Source of the DNA: Diplonema papillatum
Taxonomy: Eukaryota; Euglenozoa; Diplonemea; Diplonemida; Diplonemidae
Assembly: GCA_030068145.1 (NCBI GenBank)
Contig: JAPJBO010000469.1
Location: forward strand, 1-64,000
Direction: 5' to 3'
DNA length: 64,000 nt
Shown in pieces: positions 21,884 to 31,821 of the stretch. Made by a program: the position numbers and the translations under genes. A model generated the notes under the pieces. It made no database searches. It had not been told where the DNA came from and saw nothing but the letters and a program-made list of their open reading frames with translations. The first letter of the stretch is position 1; every line of letters starts with the position of its first letter.

Positions 21884-23202
21884 CCCTAGGCATACATCCG
21901 ATACGACTCGTATTCTCGCATATTCTCGTATTGGGGGGTCGCGGCCCCGATTCTCGCAAAATTCTCGCATATTCTCGCAATTCTCGCATGATTCTCGCAT
22001 ATTCTCGCACGTGCGAGAATATGCGAGAATGATGTTACTCACAGTACGGGATGCTTGAACACATGAGAAACTGGCAGGAATCAACGTTTTAGGTCGTCTC
22101 CGAGGCTTCTGCGGCGCATTTCTCCGCCACTGGGCCTCCGAACTTCTCCAGCTGCTGCTTCTTCTGTGTAGTGAACGTTCCTTTCCTCCTCTGCCTTCGC
22201 TGCCACAGTTCGTTTCGTCTGTTCGTGGATGCAGGCTTTCAAAGCTGTTTGTGAACTCGGAAACCGGATTTGCTTGTGCTTTTAGCGATATTTGTGGAGA
22301 AAGTCTCCTTGACTCGCTGTCACTGGGCTCGCTAGATTCCAAGGGCTCGCGGCCGTACCTGCCATCCAGAGAGCCTGCAACCTAATAATGCACCTGCAAA
22401 GGCGGCCAACATTCAAAATGCCGGTGCCTCTTAAGTCAGAGGCAATTGAATGTTAGCCACTCCACGAAACGAGCTTTGGCAGAGGAAATTGTAGAAGAAA
22501 ACACAAGAAGTCGAAGCTGGAGAAGTTGCGGGCACAGTGGCGGACGGAGCACTTGTGAAGCGTGTTTTCGACCATTATTCAAGCATTAAAAGCAATACCA
22601 TGGTGCAACCAGAGTTGTTGTCGACAACATATTGTGTTGAGGTCTCCTTGTCTTGAAAGCAAGACACAATGCCAGCTGCAAGCTGCAGTTGGCGTAGCCT
22701 TATTTCGTTCTTCGAGACTGGAGGTCCTATGAACATGCAATGTGAATAGCCTCTAATCGAGCCAACCCGGCTTTTCTTGGTGCAAAAAGTGTATTGTTTT
22801 TGGAAAGCGCTGAGCTAGCTAATTATTACTAGGACAAGTTCCAGTGAATGAGTCCGGTCGAAGCTAATTAACGCCCGAACTTTGCTTCGCCCGAACTTTG
22901 GTTCACCAGAAATTTGCATCACCCAAACTTAGCTGCGCCCGAACTTTACTGTTTCCCGAACTTTAACAGCTGCCTCCAGTCTCGCCCCGCGCCGGCCTTT
23001 AGCCGAGCGCACGTACTTTTGCTATCTCGACTTGGTATTCGTGTCGGAGCCTCGAATACAGGTCAAATACATGGTTCTTGAGTGGTTTACAAATTCTCGT
23101 ATTTCACTCGTATCATTCTCGCATGCGAGAATATGCGAGAATTTCATGCGAGAATGCGAGAATCATTCTCGCATACGAGTCGGATCGGATGTATGCCTAG
23201 GG
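21884..23202. mobile_element. DNA transposon-like element with 30-bp TIRs and ATTCTCGCA subterminal repeats
   Basis: The left end CCCTAGGCATACATCCGAT-CGACTCGTAT is matched in reverse complement at the right end with one mismatch. Just inside each end are many copies of ATTCTCGCA/TGCGAGAAT in both orientations (21900-22040 and 23095-23180). The 1.3-kb interior encodes no recognisable transposase; 22060-22342 (minus) could encode a Ser/Arg-rich peptide but lacks a supported start. CCCGAACTTT recurs at 17-20-bp spacing near 22870-22970. It looks non-autonomous. Confidence 0.65.
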
Positions 23203-23310
23203 CAGTGTTCCAGGTAAACGATAAACGTTTACCGTTTATAAACGTTTACGTTTACTCATTCTGGAGTAAACGTTGAGTAAACGTTTACTACATACTACAG
23301 GCACCCACTG
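23203..23310. repeat. TAAACG palindromic cluster, copy 2
   Basis: Starts CAGTGTTCC, ends GGCACCCACTG, and carries the same palindromic TAAACGTTTACCGTTTAT core as 31-120. It directly abuts the right TIR of the 21884-23202 element. Confidence 0.5.
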
Positions 23311-23322
23311 TACCACCAGGCA

Positions 23323-24829
23323 CTACACAGGCACAACAGACAGTTGACTAGTTTGCAGCACGGTAGCTGTGGGGGAGTAAGATTCGACGAAAACAGAATA
23401 CTGTCCGTCGTATGCAGCTGTAGGCCCAGTCCCTCCCGTAGGTGACAAACCGAAGAGTCGGGACCAGACGATACCATCTTGGAACCACCCGCCGAACGAG
23501 TTCTCGAAGCTCTCTGTCTGAGGTCCGACCCAATTGACAAGACATCCAGGTTCAGCAGTATGCGGTGCAGCAGTAGGTGGTGCAGCAGTAGGTGGTGCAG
23601 CAGTAGGTGGTGCAGCAGTAGGTGGTGCAGCAGTAGGTGGTGCAGCAGTAGGTGGTGCGCCAGTAGGTGGCACATCGATGGACAAAGTTACGAAGTCAAC
23701 AGCTGCATCGGAGGCGGATAACATGCCTGTCACCCTATTAAAGTGCAGCCGCATTACGAAGCCGGTGTATTGCAAAAGGTTTTCCGTCGTTGTATGCCAC
23801 ATGTTCCCCTGAGAGCCGCTCTCCTCCCACTCGGTAGTCCACGTCAGACCCTGATCCTTGCTTGCCTCAAGCGCCAACGGACCAAAACTGAGGTTCCATA
23901 CATGTGGTATGCGAACGAAAACAAGGGGTAGCGTTTCTCAAATCGAAACTAGGCGAGTTCAATATGGCTCTCGCTACATAGGTATTCGAACCTTCGACGT
24001 ACGCATAGAACAGTCCATCATACGCACGTTTAGGTCCAGTGTTAGGCGTAGATGTCTCTCCTGAGGTGCGGGACCAATCCGCTTCGTCATCAGGTTCTTG
24101 GAACCACGCGCCGAAGGAGCTTTCGAAGCTCTCGTCGTAAGAGCCTCTCCAAGGTTCAGGAGCGGGGGTAGGTGGTGCAACAGTAGGTGGCGCAGCACTT
24201 GGTACAACCGTCAGCGGGACTCCTGAGCCATCGACAGACAAACGTACAGAGTCGATAGCTGCATCTGAAGTATACGACGAGCCAGCCACCGTATTGAAAC
24301 GTAGCCGCAAGACAACCCCGGTGTAAGGCAACAGATCTACCGTTGATATATGCCACGAGTCCACCTGAGAGCCGCTCTCCTTCCACACACTTGTCCAAGT
24401 CAGCCCCTCATCCGTACTTGCCTCAAGCGCCATGGTACCAAACTCCGTGGCTACGGAGCTGTACATGTGGTACGCGAACGAAAACTCGGCGGTGGCAGCG
24501 TTTACCAAATCAAAACAAGGCGAGTTCAATATGGCTCTCTTGCTGGGGTAATTCGGGCTTGTAGCTTCGACGTACACATAGTACTGTCCTTGATACGCAC
24601 TTGTAGGACCTGTGCCCTCCGAAGGTGTACCACCTGAAACCCGCGACCAGTCCACATCGTCAGATTCATCTTGGAACCACCCGCCAAAGGAGCCTTCAAA
24701 ATTCTCTCTCTGATTGACTTCCGCAAAATCACTACAGCCCGGTGCAGCAGTAGGTGTTTGTCCGTTCACGACAGCCAGAGCGAGCGAAAGCTGCGCTATG
24801 ACTAAGAATCTGCATTCGTGCGGCGGCAT
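23323..24829 (-). pseudogene. secreted multi-MAM-domain protein, frame broken in MAM2
   Basis: A true ATG begins a signal peptide (residues about 1-23, hydrophobic LVIAQLSLALAVV). MAM1 follows (about residues 42-200: FEGSFGGWFQDE, ATAEFSFAYHMY, LALEAS-type core, LRLRFNT, DAAIDSVRLSVDG), then a PPTVAPPTPAP linker and MAM2. Within MAM2 the frame is lost around 23900-23940: relative to MAM1, 4 nt are missing before the FSFAYH-equivalent and 7 nt before the LALEAS-equivalent, so the coding sense uses three frames in turn. The sequence resumes (MALEASKDQGLTW), continues through seven APPT/APPTA repeats (15-bp unit, about 23555-23665) and stops in a truncated MAM3. MAM domains are extracellular adhesion modules. 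A sequencing error would have to be double to rescue the frame, so a decaying gene is more likely. Nothing else related is adjacent. Confidence 0.7.
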
Positions 24830-25150
24830 GTGATGCGTAGCAGGAATGCTTCCAGGCTGAGTTTGTCCAACCCTTTTTAATGCAACCTGAGTAAGTGAGT
24901 AGTTGGAAGTGGAATTCAGGGTTAGGAACGCAGTTATAAACGACAGTAGCGACCAGCACCCACTAACCAGTTCTGTTTGTGCGCACGGGTGGCGTACCTG
25001 TCTGAAGCTACTTACATCACGATGCGATGTCAGCCGTCTCTCAGCTTTCTAGCGGATATTTGCGAAGCGCGTTAAAAAGACGGAGATGCTCTTCGTACAC
25101 CCCAACGGATAGTTACAAGTCACTTACTACTGATCTTACTAGTAATACAA

Positions 25151-25284
25151 GTTGAACGCTTATGCCCGCCACTAAACCCAGATTTACGTGCGTTTCGTGT
25201 GGGCTACAGCACATTTACCTCCTTTGATCTCGCAACTGGCAGTCTCCTCAAGCATTTCCTACAAAGCAGGTGCTTGTACAATGA
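25151..25284 (+). mobile_element. family B element, 5'-truncated
   Basis: From TTGAACGCTTATGCCCGCC to CAGGTGCTTGTACAATGAAG. No coding sequence in 24830-25150. Confidence 0.65.
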
Positions 25285-26830
25285 AGAAAAAGTACGCCTT
25301 GTAAAGGGATTTCCTTCACAAAATGCAGTAGTCACTCAGTCAGCACTTTTCAGTAGTGATAGTAACATGACTAGTCATTACGCTGTTTTTCAAATGACTA
25401 GTGCACCGTGTTGTTCCAGGGTTAGATGCTCCGTCGAAGGGTACAACCTTGTGCAGGTGCTAGGTCCTTCTGCGCTGCGGTCCTCTTGAGTGCAAACTGA
25501 GACACAGCAGCACTTTTCAGCACCAGCGGCCTGCGCAAAGACGTGATCGATACAAAAACCTTCCTCCGAGTCCAGTCTAGCGGCGCTAGACGGTGTACCG
25601 TGATATCATGTGGACCCGCTTAGTCCACCTGTTTTAGACAGAGGCACGCAATTTGACGCACGTCTTGAGGTGCAAATGCCTACACCTCGATCCAGAGTAC
25701 GCGGCACGTCGCGAGTTCGTCGACGAATTGCCGGCGATTTCGCACCGCTTTCGGTCCGCAAGCAAGTGAATGTGTGTGTGTGCAGAACGTCGTTCGTTTC
25801 TTTCTTTTCTGTTGCATCGTACTCGCTCCCCCGCGACTGACATTCTCGGTCGGGCCGTCCTTTGCGTGGCAAGGCCGCACGGGGACAAAGAAGGGAAAGG
25901 GCTGCCAGTCTACAGGGCGATGGAACGCGCGAGACCCAGCGGAGGTGAGAGGAGTGTTGGGATGTGAACCTTAGCCGCATATGACGAGCGAAGCTTGAGA
26001 ACGACTTTATTAGGTCAAAGCGGGACGTCGTTGCAATTGTATTGGCCGATTTGTTTTGAGACTGTCCTCGTGTTTTAAAGGGTCGGTCACGATCACTGGC
26101 TGATAAGACTTCTTGCATCTCGAAGTCCGACACCTCAACTATACTGGGATCGTCGGTATTGGCTGCCCACTTTCAGGTAGGACCAATGACGCCTGACGAT
26201 ACTGTGCCTGGCATGAACAACATGCCCGTCCAAGCTAAAGCCAGCGCTACGTGTAGCCGGCTGTTTTTGGCCCCAAGAATAGCCGGTTGGCGGCTATATT
26301 TGACCTGGTTGGATACACCAGCGGGATCAGAAGCAGGTAGAAGTTTACAGTGAGGAGCACCCTCCGCACATGTCAGTCATTCTGCTTCGGGGAAGGTGGC
26401 CATGGATGTACAGAATTGACACCATCGTACCATAGTATTCCCGGCCCGGCATATTGAGTGCTGCTTGTTATAATACTCTGTGACTGTTATATTGTGACAG
26501 TCACAGAGAGACTGCCTTTCTTATCACAACGCAACACCAAAGAGTGTGTCCTAGAAACAAAGGAGGTGCTTGATGTTTCATACTTCGTTGGACGCAGTGC
26601 CGGATGGGTTTTACGTTAAAGCTAGGATCAAGACGCAAGTGAAAACACCACGGTTTGCGGTGACGAGCTTCTTTCCTCCAACACTTCGAGTGTTTGGTAA
26701 ACGAAAGAAAAAGAAGAAATCAGGTTTCGTTGTGTTTGTGTACGATCTCCATCCTCTTGTTTTGTTTTACCCTGCTGGCAGGAAAAGCGGGCGTGAAAGG
26801 AGAACTGCTGCTGTCGACATCGTTTGGAAG
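25285..26830. other. intergenic; one hairpin, no supported gene
   Basis: A 12-bp perfect inverted repeat (CTCTGTGACTGT / ACAGTCACAGAG) lies at 26476-26508 with a 9-nt loop. A 175-codon minus-strand frame at 25606-26133 has no recognisable domain and competing frames on the other strand. Confidence 0.4.
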
Positions 26831-26834
26831 AACA

Positions 26835-26836
<2 letters not shown>

Positions 26837-26865
<29 letters not shown>

Positions 26866-27000
26866 TTTGAATAGAGTATCTATTTGGTATCGGAAAGTAG
26901 GTGCGAGATCAGGCAAACCTTGTGCGCTAGCTTCGTTTAACCGTGAATCTAATAATCAGGGCTTACCCCACATTCTCGCTTTCATTTTATTTCCATTCTC
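26837..27000 (+). repeat. retroelement monomer 1: (GA)n then 5' direct-repeat unit
   Basis: (GA)n at about 26837-26861 is followed by TTTGAATAGAGTATCTATTT, GTGCGCTAGCTTCGTTTAAC and CACATTCTCGCTTTCATTT. The same unit recurs at 29343, 31908 and 32096, between and after the RT ORFs. It behaves like a terminal direct repeat shared by tandem elements and may hold the promoter. Confidence 0.75.
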
Positions 27001-27011
27001 CCCAAGTAATA

Positions 27012-27209
27012 ATGCCGATCCGCAAGGATAGCCGCACGCGCCGGGCCGCGCTGAACCGTCGACGGGTGATAGATCCTGACTGGGCGGCTGCTGAGGAAGC
27101 GGCGGACGGGGCCACGCGGGAGTGGCGCATGTGGAACCCGTGCGAGCCCGGGGAGACGATGCACGCCCCTCCTCTTGCGGGAAAGGAAGGAAGGACCGGT
27201 CGCTGCTGA
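27012..27209 (+). CDS. retroelement 1 ORF1, short N-terminal frame
   Basis: ATG in context AATAATGCCGATCCGC starts a 65-codon frame (MPIRKDSRTRRAALNRRRVI, then DPDWAAAEEAADGATREW) ending in TGA. It is basic at the start, then acidic/Ala-rich. The same frame exists in element 2 at 29510 with about two thirds identity. The RT frame overlaps it from 27095 in the -1 register and has no ATG of its own near the start (its first possible codon in the overlap is a GTG). ORF1 is therefore probably the N-terminus of an ORF1-RT fusion made by frameshifting rather than an independent protein. Confidence 0.6.
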   Translation: MPIRKDSRTRRAALNRRRVIDPDWAAAEEAADGATREWRMWNPCEPGETMHAPPLAGKEGRTGRC

Positions 27210-29113
27210 GGACCGGCTTGGAACGGTCGCCTGGGGGCTGGTCCCCCCCAGCCGACTCCGAACTTGAAGGACCTGGCGGGAGCATGACGACTGCTCTGCT
27301 CTCGTCGCCTGCTGACGATGGCGGAAAGCAGGAAGACCCGGGAAGCGCACCGACCAATTCTCCCGGGCACCACCCAGCTCGCCCCTCCTTCTGCGACAGT
27401 CGTTTCCCAACGCGACAGAAACCCTTGCCCGACGCCGGCTTTTTGCCTCGGCAGGTCAGGGGGTTGAAGTCGCGAAGGTCGAGACTGCTCAGGGGAAGGC
27501 AGCTTTTCCTGCGGCTCCACCCCCACTTCTACGACCCCCCGACCGCAGTTCCCCTCGGCTACCTGCCACCGGAGACGAGGGGCCTCACTCCGGGAATCGG
27601 TGCCCCGAGATCGACGAGGCCGCTCGACGTCACGGCTGTGCCGCCGATCGATCTCCGCGGCCTCCGGAGCCTAGCTGGCCCCGGGGCCCGCTTGCACGGC
27701 CTGCTCGACCTCCTGACGGACGGACACTCCTTCCGTCGGAAGTTGTTGGAAGTGCCTGTCCTGCCGGGTCGGAAGAGCGACGCATTTGCCCGGCATGCGG
27801 TGACGCTGGAAGGTGTCGGGTTTGTGGAGCGGGTTCCTCGGTCGCAGCCGCTGAAGTGCGTCCTGCCGGCATTCGCCGTCGAGAAGGGCGAGCAGCACTC
27901 GCGCGCCATCGTCGACGGCCGCCCGCTGAACGAGCTGATGGAGCCCCCGCCGAAGTTCAGCCTCTTGCGTGTCGACGAGGTCATCAAGAAGATGATGTCG
28001 AAGTCACACGCAGTCGTAGTTGACCTGAAGTCCTACTTTTTCCAATTCCCAGTAGGACGGTCGACGTCGGCATTCTTCGGGCTTCGAACGAAGAGGCCGG
28101 ACGGGGGCGTGGCCCTGTATCGGTGGCGCCGTCTGACGATGGGCTGGTCGTACTCGCCGGTGATTGCGCAGGACTCCGCACTCGTCGTCACGGAGCCTGC
28201 GAAGGACGACAGGGTCGTCTGGTACGACGACTGGGCCCTCGTCGGTGACTGTCCGGACGCGCTTCGCGCAGTGCGCGACCGAGTCCTGCGACGCGCCCGC
28301 CAGGTGCGCATGACGGTCAACGACGAGAAGTCCGTCCTCGAGCCCAGCTCGACGCCGGTTGTCTTGGGGGTCGAGTTTGACCTCGCGGCGAAGAGGTACC
28401 GACTGAAGCAGGAGTGGGCGAGGAAGGCGCACCTCCTCTTTTGCTCGGTCGGTTCGATGCAGATGACTTTGCGTGGCGTTTGGAAGGTCGTCGGAACCGC
28501 CATTTGGGCATGGACGGTGTGGGGCACGCCACTCTGCAGAGTGAGCCCGGTGCTTGCCTGGATGGGGACCCTGGCGCACCAAGTCCTGACCGGTTCCCTG
28601 GGCTGGGAGTCGCTGGTCCGCGTGAGCGACGACGTTCTTCCGTTCCTGGCTGGGGTGAGGCGGCGCCTGTCGGGCAATCGATGGGTCGTTTTCGACTCGA
28701 AGCAGCGGGACACCCTCGTGGAGGCGTGGTCCGACGCCAGCATGCAGGGATGGGCCTGGCTAGTGGGTTCCATGGCGATGTGGGGCCCATGGAGGGATGC
28801 ACCGCAGCACATCTTCTTCGCCGAGCTTACGGCGGCCAAGTTTGCGGTTGCGTATGCGGCTTCGCGGTCTCCGCTGTCGACAATCAGAATATTTGTCGAC
28901 AACTTGCCCGCCGTCAACTGCCTGAAGAACTGGAAGTCGAAGACCGAGCTCGGGAACCTCATCCTGTGCCAGGTGCGCGACGTCTTGGAGGAACACCAGT
29001 GTATCCTCGAGACTGTATGGGTCCCGACTGCTGAACAACTGGCAGACGTCTGGACACGGGATCCATACAGGCGGGGTATCCGGCCGCCCCGGACCCCGTT
29101 CTGTGTTGCATGA
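27095..29113 (+). CDS. retroelement 1 ORF2: reverse transcriptase-RNase H
   Basis: Frame open from the TGA at 27092 to 29113. Numbering from GTG 27122: basic N-terminal region, RT fingers about 250-300, motif A VVVDLKSYFFQFPV (D301), motif B MGWSYSPVIAQ (340-350), motif C VVWYDDWALV (YDD 368-370, so WYDD in place of the usual YxDD), motif D MTVNDEKSVLEP and LGVEFD. RNase H follows with acidic residues D537 (WSDAS), E568 (FFAELTAAK), D593 (FVDNLPA) and D642 (EQLADVWTRDP). No integrase, protease, endonuclease or tyrosine recombinase is visible. The RT-RNase H core resembles DIRS/VIPER-type elements, but without a recombinase the class is uncertain. All catalytic positions are intact, and a near-identical copy follows at 29593. 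Confidence 0.85.
   Translation, partial: GSGGRGHAGVAHVEPVRARGDDARPSSCGKGRKDRSLLRTGLERSPGGWSPPADSELEGPGGSMTTALLSSPADDGGKQEDPGSAPTNSPGHHPARPSFCDSRFPTRQKPLPDAGFLPRQVRGLKSRRSRLLRGRQLFLRLHPHFYDPPTAVPLGYLPPETRGLTPGIGAPRSTRPLDVTAVPPIDLRGLRSLAGPGARLHGLLDLLTDGHSFRRKLLEVPVLPGRKSDAFARHAVTLEGVGFVERVPRSQPLKCVLPAFAVEKGEQHSRAIVDGRPLNELMEPPPKFSLLRVDEVIKKMMSKSHAVVVDLKSYFFQFPVGRSTSAFFGLRTKRPDGGVALYRWRRLTMGWSYSPVIAQDSALVVTEPAKDDRVVWYDDWALVGDCPDALRAVRDRVLRRARQVRMTVNDEKSVLEPSSTPVVLGVEFDLAAKRYRLKQEWARKAHLLFCSVGSMQMTLRGVWKVVGTAIWAWTVWGTPLCRVSPVLAWMGTLAHQVLTGSLGWESLVRVSDDVLPFLAGVRRRLSGNRWVVFDSKQRDTLVEAWSDASMQGWAWLVGSMAMWGPWRDAPQHIFFAELTAAKFAVAYAASRSPLSTIRIFVDNLPAVNCLKNWKSKTELGNLILCQVRDVLEEHQCILETVWVPTAEQLADVWTRDPYRRGIRPPRTPFCVA
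27179..27185 (+). promoter_or_regulatory. candidate -1 ribosomal frameshift site, element 1
   Basis: G GGA AAG in the ORF1 frame fits X XXY YYZ, and a -1 slip moves ribosomes into the RT frame within the 115-nt overlap. The same heptamer is at the same place in element 2 (29677-29683), although nearby bases differ. G at the last position is not the strongest known context. Confidence 0.45.
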
Positions 29114-29221
29114 GGTTCCTTACCTCGAAAGTTTTGTATTTGCGCTCCTGATAGCGCTGTTTTCTTTTTGCGAGACCCGGAGGCAGCGGGATCTCAGCTC
29201 ATTGAGTTTCACGTCCAGGGA

Positions 29222-29299
29222 TTTTTATTCCACATTCTCGCTTTCATTTCACCAACCCTGCGACCTTTATTATTTCACCGTTTCTGCCAGCGCGACCTT

Positions 29300-29348
<49 letters not shown>

Positions 29349-29475
29349 AATAGAGCATCTATTTGGTATCGGAAAGTAGGTGCGAGATCAGGCAAACCTT
29401 GTGCGCTAGCTTCGTTTAACCGTGAATCTAATAATCAGGGCTTACCCCACATTCTCGCTTTCATTTTATTTCCAT
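29222..29475 (+). repeat. retroelement monomer 2 with (GA)n junction
   Basis: TTCCACATTCTCGCTTTCAT, GCGCGACCTTTTCCGAGAGA, (GA)n to about 29342, then TTTGAATAGAGCATCTATTT and the rest of the monomer. It serves as the 3' end of element 1 and the 5' end of element 2. Confidence 0.75.
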
Positions 29476-29509
29476 TCTCCTCCTAATCATACACTACCCT
29501 CCGGGAAAA

Positions 29510-29707
29510 ATGCCGGTACACACGGGTAGCACGCGCCGCCGGGCCGCACGGACCAGCCGTCGGCTGATGGATCCTGACTGGGCGGCGGCTGAGGAAGCTG
29601 CCGACAAGGCCACCCGGGAGTGGCGGGTATGGAACCCTTGCGAGCCCGGGGAGTCGGCGGCCCCCCGTTCGCCGGCGGGAAAGGGGGAGAAAGCCGGTCG
29701 GAGCTGA
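29510..29707 (+). CDS. retroelement 2 ORF1
   Basis: A 65-codon frame from ATG (MPVHTGSTRRRAARTSRRLM, DPDWAAAEEAADKATREW) to TGA. It is collinear with ORF1 of element 1, with substitutions spread along its length and no indel that changes length. This conservation supports it as a translated segment. It overlaps the RT frame in the -1 register exactly as in element 1. Confidence 0.6.
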   Translation: MPVHTGSTRRRAARTSRRLMDPDWAAAEEAADKATREWRVWNPCEPGESAAPRSPAGKGEKAGRS

Positions 29708-31617
29708 AGACCGGCATGGAACGGTCGTCTGGGGACTGGTCCCCCCTGGCCGACTGCAGACTTGAAGGACCTGGCGGGAGTACGACGGAGGCTCTACTCC
29801 CGCCTCCGGCTGGCAACGCCGCACAACGCGAAGACCCGGGAAGCGCTTCCACGAATGCACCCGGGCACTCGGAATTAGCTCATCCTACCCTTTGCGACAG
29901 CCGTTTCCCGACACGACAGAAACAACCCTTGCCCGACGCCGGCTTCTCGCCTCGGCAGGTCAGGGGGTTGAAGTCGCGAAGGTCCAGGTTGCTCAGGGGG
30001 AGGAGGCTTTTCCTCCGGCTCCACCCCCATTTCTACGACCCTCCTACCGCAGTTCCTCTCGGGTACCTCCCACCAGAAACGAGAGGTCTCATTCCGGGCA
30101 TCGGTGCCCCGAGATCTGCGAGGCCGCTAGACGTCACGGCAGTGCCGCCGATCGATCTCCGCAAGCTCCGGAGCCTCGCCGGCCCCGGGGCCCGCTTGCA
30201 CGGCTTGCTTGACCTCCTAACGGACGGGCACTCCTTCCGACGGAAGTTGTTGGGCACTCCTCTCGTGCCGGGTCGGAAGAGCGACGCGTTTGCCCGCCAT
30301 GCGCAGACGCTGGAAAGCGTTGGGTTTGTGGAGCGCGTCCCCCGTTCGGAGCCGCTGAAGTGCGTCCTTCCGGCTTTTGCTGTTGAAAAGGGCGAACAGC
30401 ACTCGCGGGCCATCGTTGACGGCCGCCCGCTGAACGAGCTGATGGAGCCCCCGCCGAAGTTCAGCCTCTTGCGTGTCGACGAGGTCATCGCCAAGATGAT
30501 GTCGAAGTCGTACGCAGTCGTCGTTGACCTGAAGTCCTACTTCTTCCAGTTCCCAGTAGGACGGTCGACGTCAGCTTTCTTCGGGCTCCGCACAAGGAAG
30601 CTCGACGGGGGCGTGGCTCTGTATAGGTGGCGCCGGCTGACGATGGGCTGGTCTTTCTCGCCCGTGATTGCGCAGGACTCGGCGCTTGTCATCACGGAGC
30701 CTGCCGGGGACGATAAGATAGTCTGGTACGACGACTGGGCCCTCGTTGAAGACTGTCCGGATGCGCTTCGCGCCGTGCGCGACCGAGTTTTGCGGCGTGC
30801 CCGCAAGGTGCGCATGACAGTCAACGACGAGAAGTCCGTCCTCGAGCCCAGCTCGAAACCAGTCGTCCTCGGGGTAGAATTCGACCTCGCGGCGAAGACG
30901 TACAGGCTGAAACAGGAGTGGGCGAGAAAAGCGCACCTGCTGTTTTGCTCAGCTGAGTCGGCACAGATGACCGTGCGCGGGATCTGGAAGGTCGTCGGGA
31001 CCGCCATCTGGGCGTGGACGGTGTGGGGCACGCCGCTTTGCAGAGTGAGCCCGGTGCTTGCGTGGATGGGGACACTGGCGCATCAGGTCCTAACAGGCAC
31101 CCTGGGCTGGGAGTCGCTGGTTCGAGTGAGCGACGACGTCCTTCCTTTCCTTGCTGGGGTGAGGCGGCGTCTGTCGGGGAACCGGTGGGTCACGTTCGAC
31201 ATGCAGCAGCGGGATACCCTCGTCGAGGCATGGTCCGACGCCAGCATGCAGGGATGGGCCTGGCTAGTGGATTCCATGGCAATGTGGGGACCGTGGAGAG
31301 ATATCCCGCAGCATATCTTCTTTGCCGAATTAACGGCGGCAAAGTTTGCTATTGCGTACGCGGCTTCGCGCTCTCCGCTATCGACAATAAGAATCTTTGT
31401 CGACAACTTGCCCGCCGTGAACTGTCTGAGGAATTGGAAGTCGAAGACCCAACTCGGGAACTTCATCCTCTGCCAGGTCCGCGACGTGTTGGAAGAACAC
31501 CAATGTGTTCTCGAGACTGTGTGGGTTCCGACCGCTGAGCAATTAGCGGACGTATGGACACGAGACCCATACAGGCAAGGCATTCCGCCTCCTCGCGTCC
31601 CTTTCTGCATTGCGTGA
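29593..31617 (+). CDS. retroelement 2 ORF2: reverse transcriptase-RNase H
   Basis: Collinear with ORF2 of element 1: 665 residues from the GTG at 29620 against 663, very high identity, all motifs kept (VVVDLKSYFFQFPV, MGWSFSPVIAQ, VWYDDWALVE, WSDAS, FFAELTAAK, FVDNLPA, EQLADVWTRDP). An in-frame ATG exists at 29629 here but not at the matching place in element 1 (GTG), so initiation inside ORF2 is not conserved. Differences are mostly synonymous or conservative, suggesting both copies were recently under coding constraint. It is followed by two further monomers without an ORF. Confidence 0.85.
   Translation, partial: GSCRQGHPGVAGMEPLRARGVGGPPFAGGKGGESRSELKTGMERSSGDWSPLADCRLEGPGGSTTEALLPPPAGNAAQREDPGSASTNAPGHSELAHPTLCDSRFPTRQKQPLPDAGFSPRQVRGLKSRRSRLLRGRRLFLRLHPHFYDPPTAVPLGYLPPETRGLIPGIGAPRSARPLDVTAVPPIDLRKLRSLAGPGARLHGLLDLLTDGHSFRRKLLGTPLVPGRKSDAFARHAQTLESVGFVERVPRSEPLKCVLPAFAVEKGEQHSRAIVDGRPLNELMEPPPKFSLLRVDEVIAKMMSKSYAVVVDLKSYFFQFPVGRSTSAFFGLRTRKLDGGVALYRWRRLTMGWSFSPVIAQDSALVITEPAGDDKIVWYDDWALVEDCPDALRAVRDRVLRRARKVRMTVNDEKSVLEPSSKPVVLGVEFDLAAKTYRLKQEWARKAHLLFCSAESAQMTVRGIWKVVGTAIWAWTVWGTPLCRVSPVLAWMGTLAHQVLTGTLGWESLVRVSDDVLPFLAGVRRRLSGNRWVTFDMQQRDTLVEAWSDASMQGWAWLVDSMAMWGPWRDIPQHIFFAELTAAKFAIAYAASRSPLSTIRIFVDNLPAVNCLRNWKSKTQLGNFILCQVRDVLEEHQCVLETVWVPTAEQLADVWTRDPYRQGIPPPRVPFCIA
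29677..29683 (+). promoter_or_regulatory. candidate -1 ribosomal frameshift site, element 2
   Basis: GCG GGA AAG in the ORF1 frame contains the G GGA AAG heptamer. The stretch just downstream is G-rich and could slow ribosomes. See 27179-27185. Confidence 0.45.
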
Positions 31618-31821
31618 TGTCGGCCTATTTCTATTTTCTCACGTCTGAGGACGTTGCTAGAGGATTACGGGAAGTGCGTCCAGCCACCCTGTCGTCCATC
31701 TCAGTGTTAGCGCTCCGCGCAGCACCATTGTTTTGTGAGCACGCCCGAGGGCGCTGTTTATCTGTTTTGAGCTACCCGGAGGCAGCCGGATGTCAGCTCC
31801 TTTAGTTTCACGTCCAGGGAT

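Noticed and set aside
25606..26133. 175-codon minus-strand frame
   Set aside because: No recognisable domain and competing frames on both strands.
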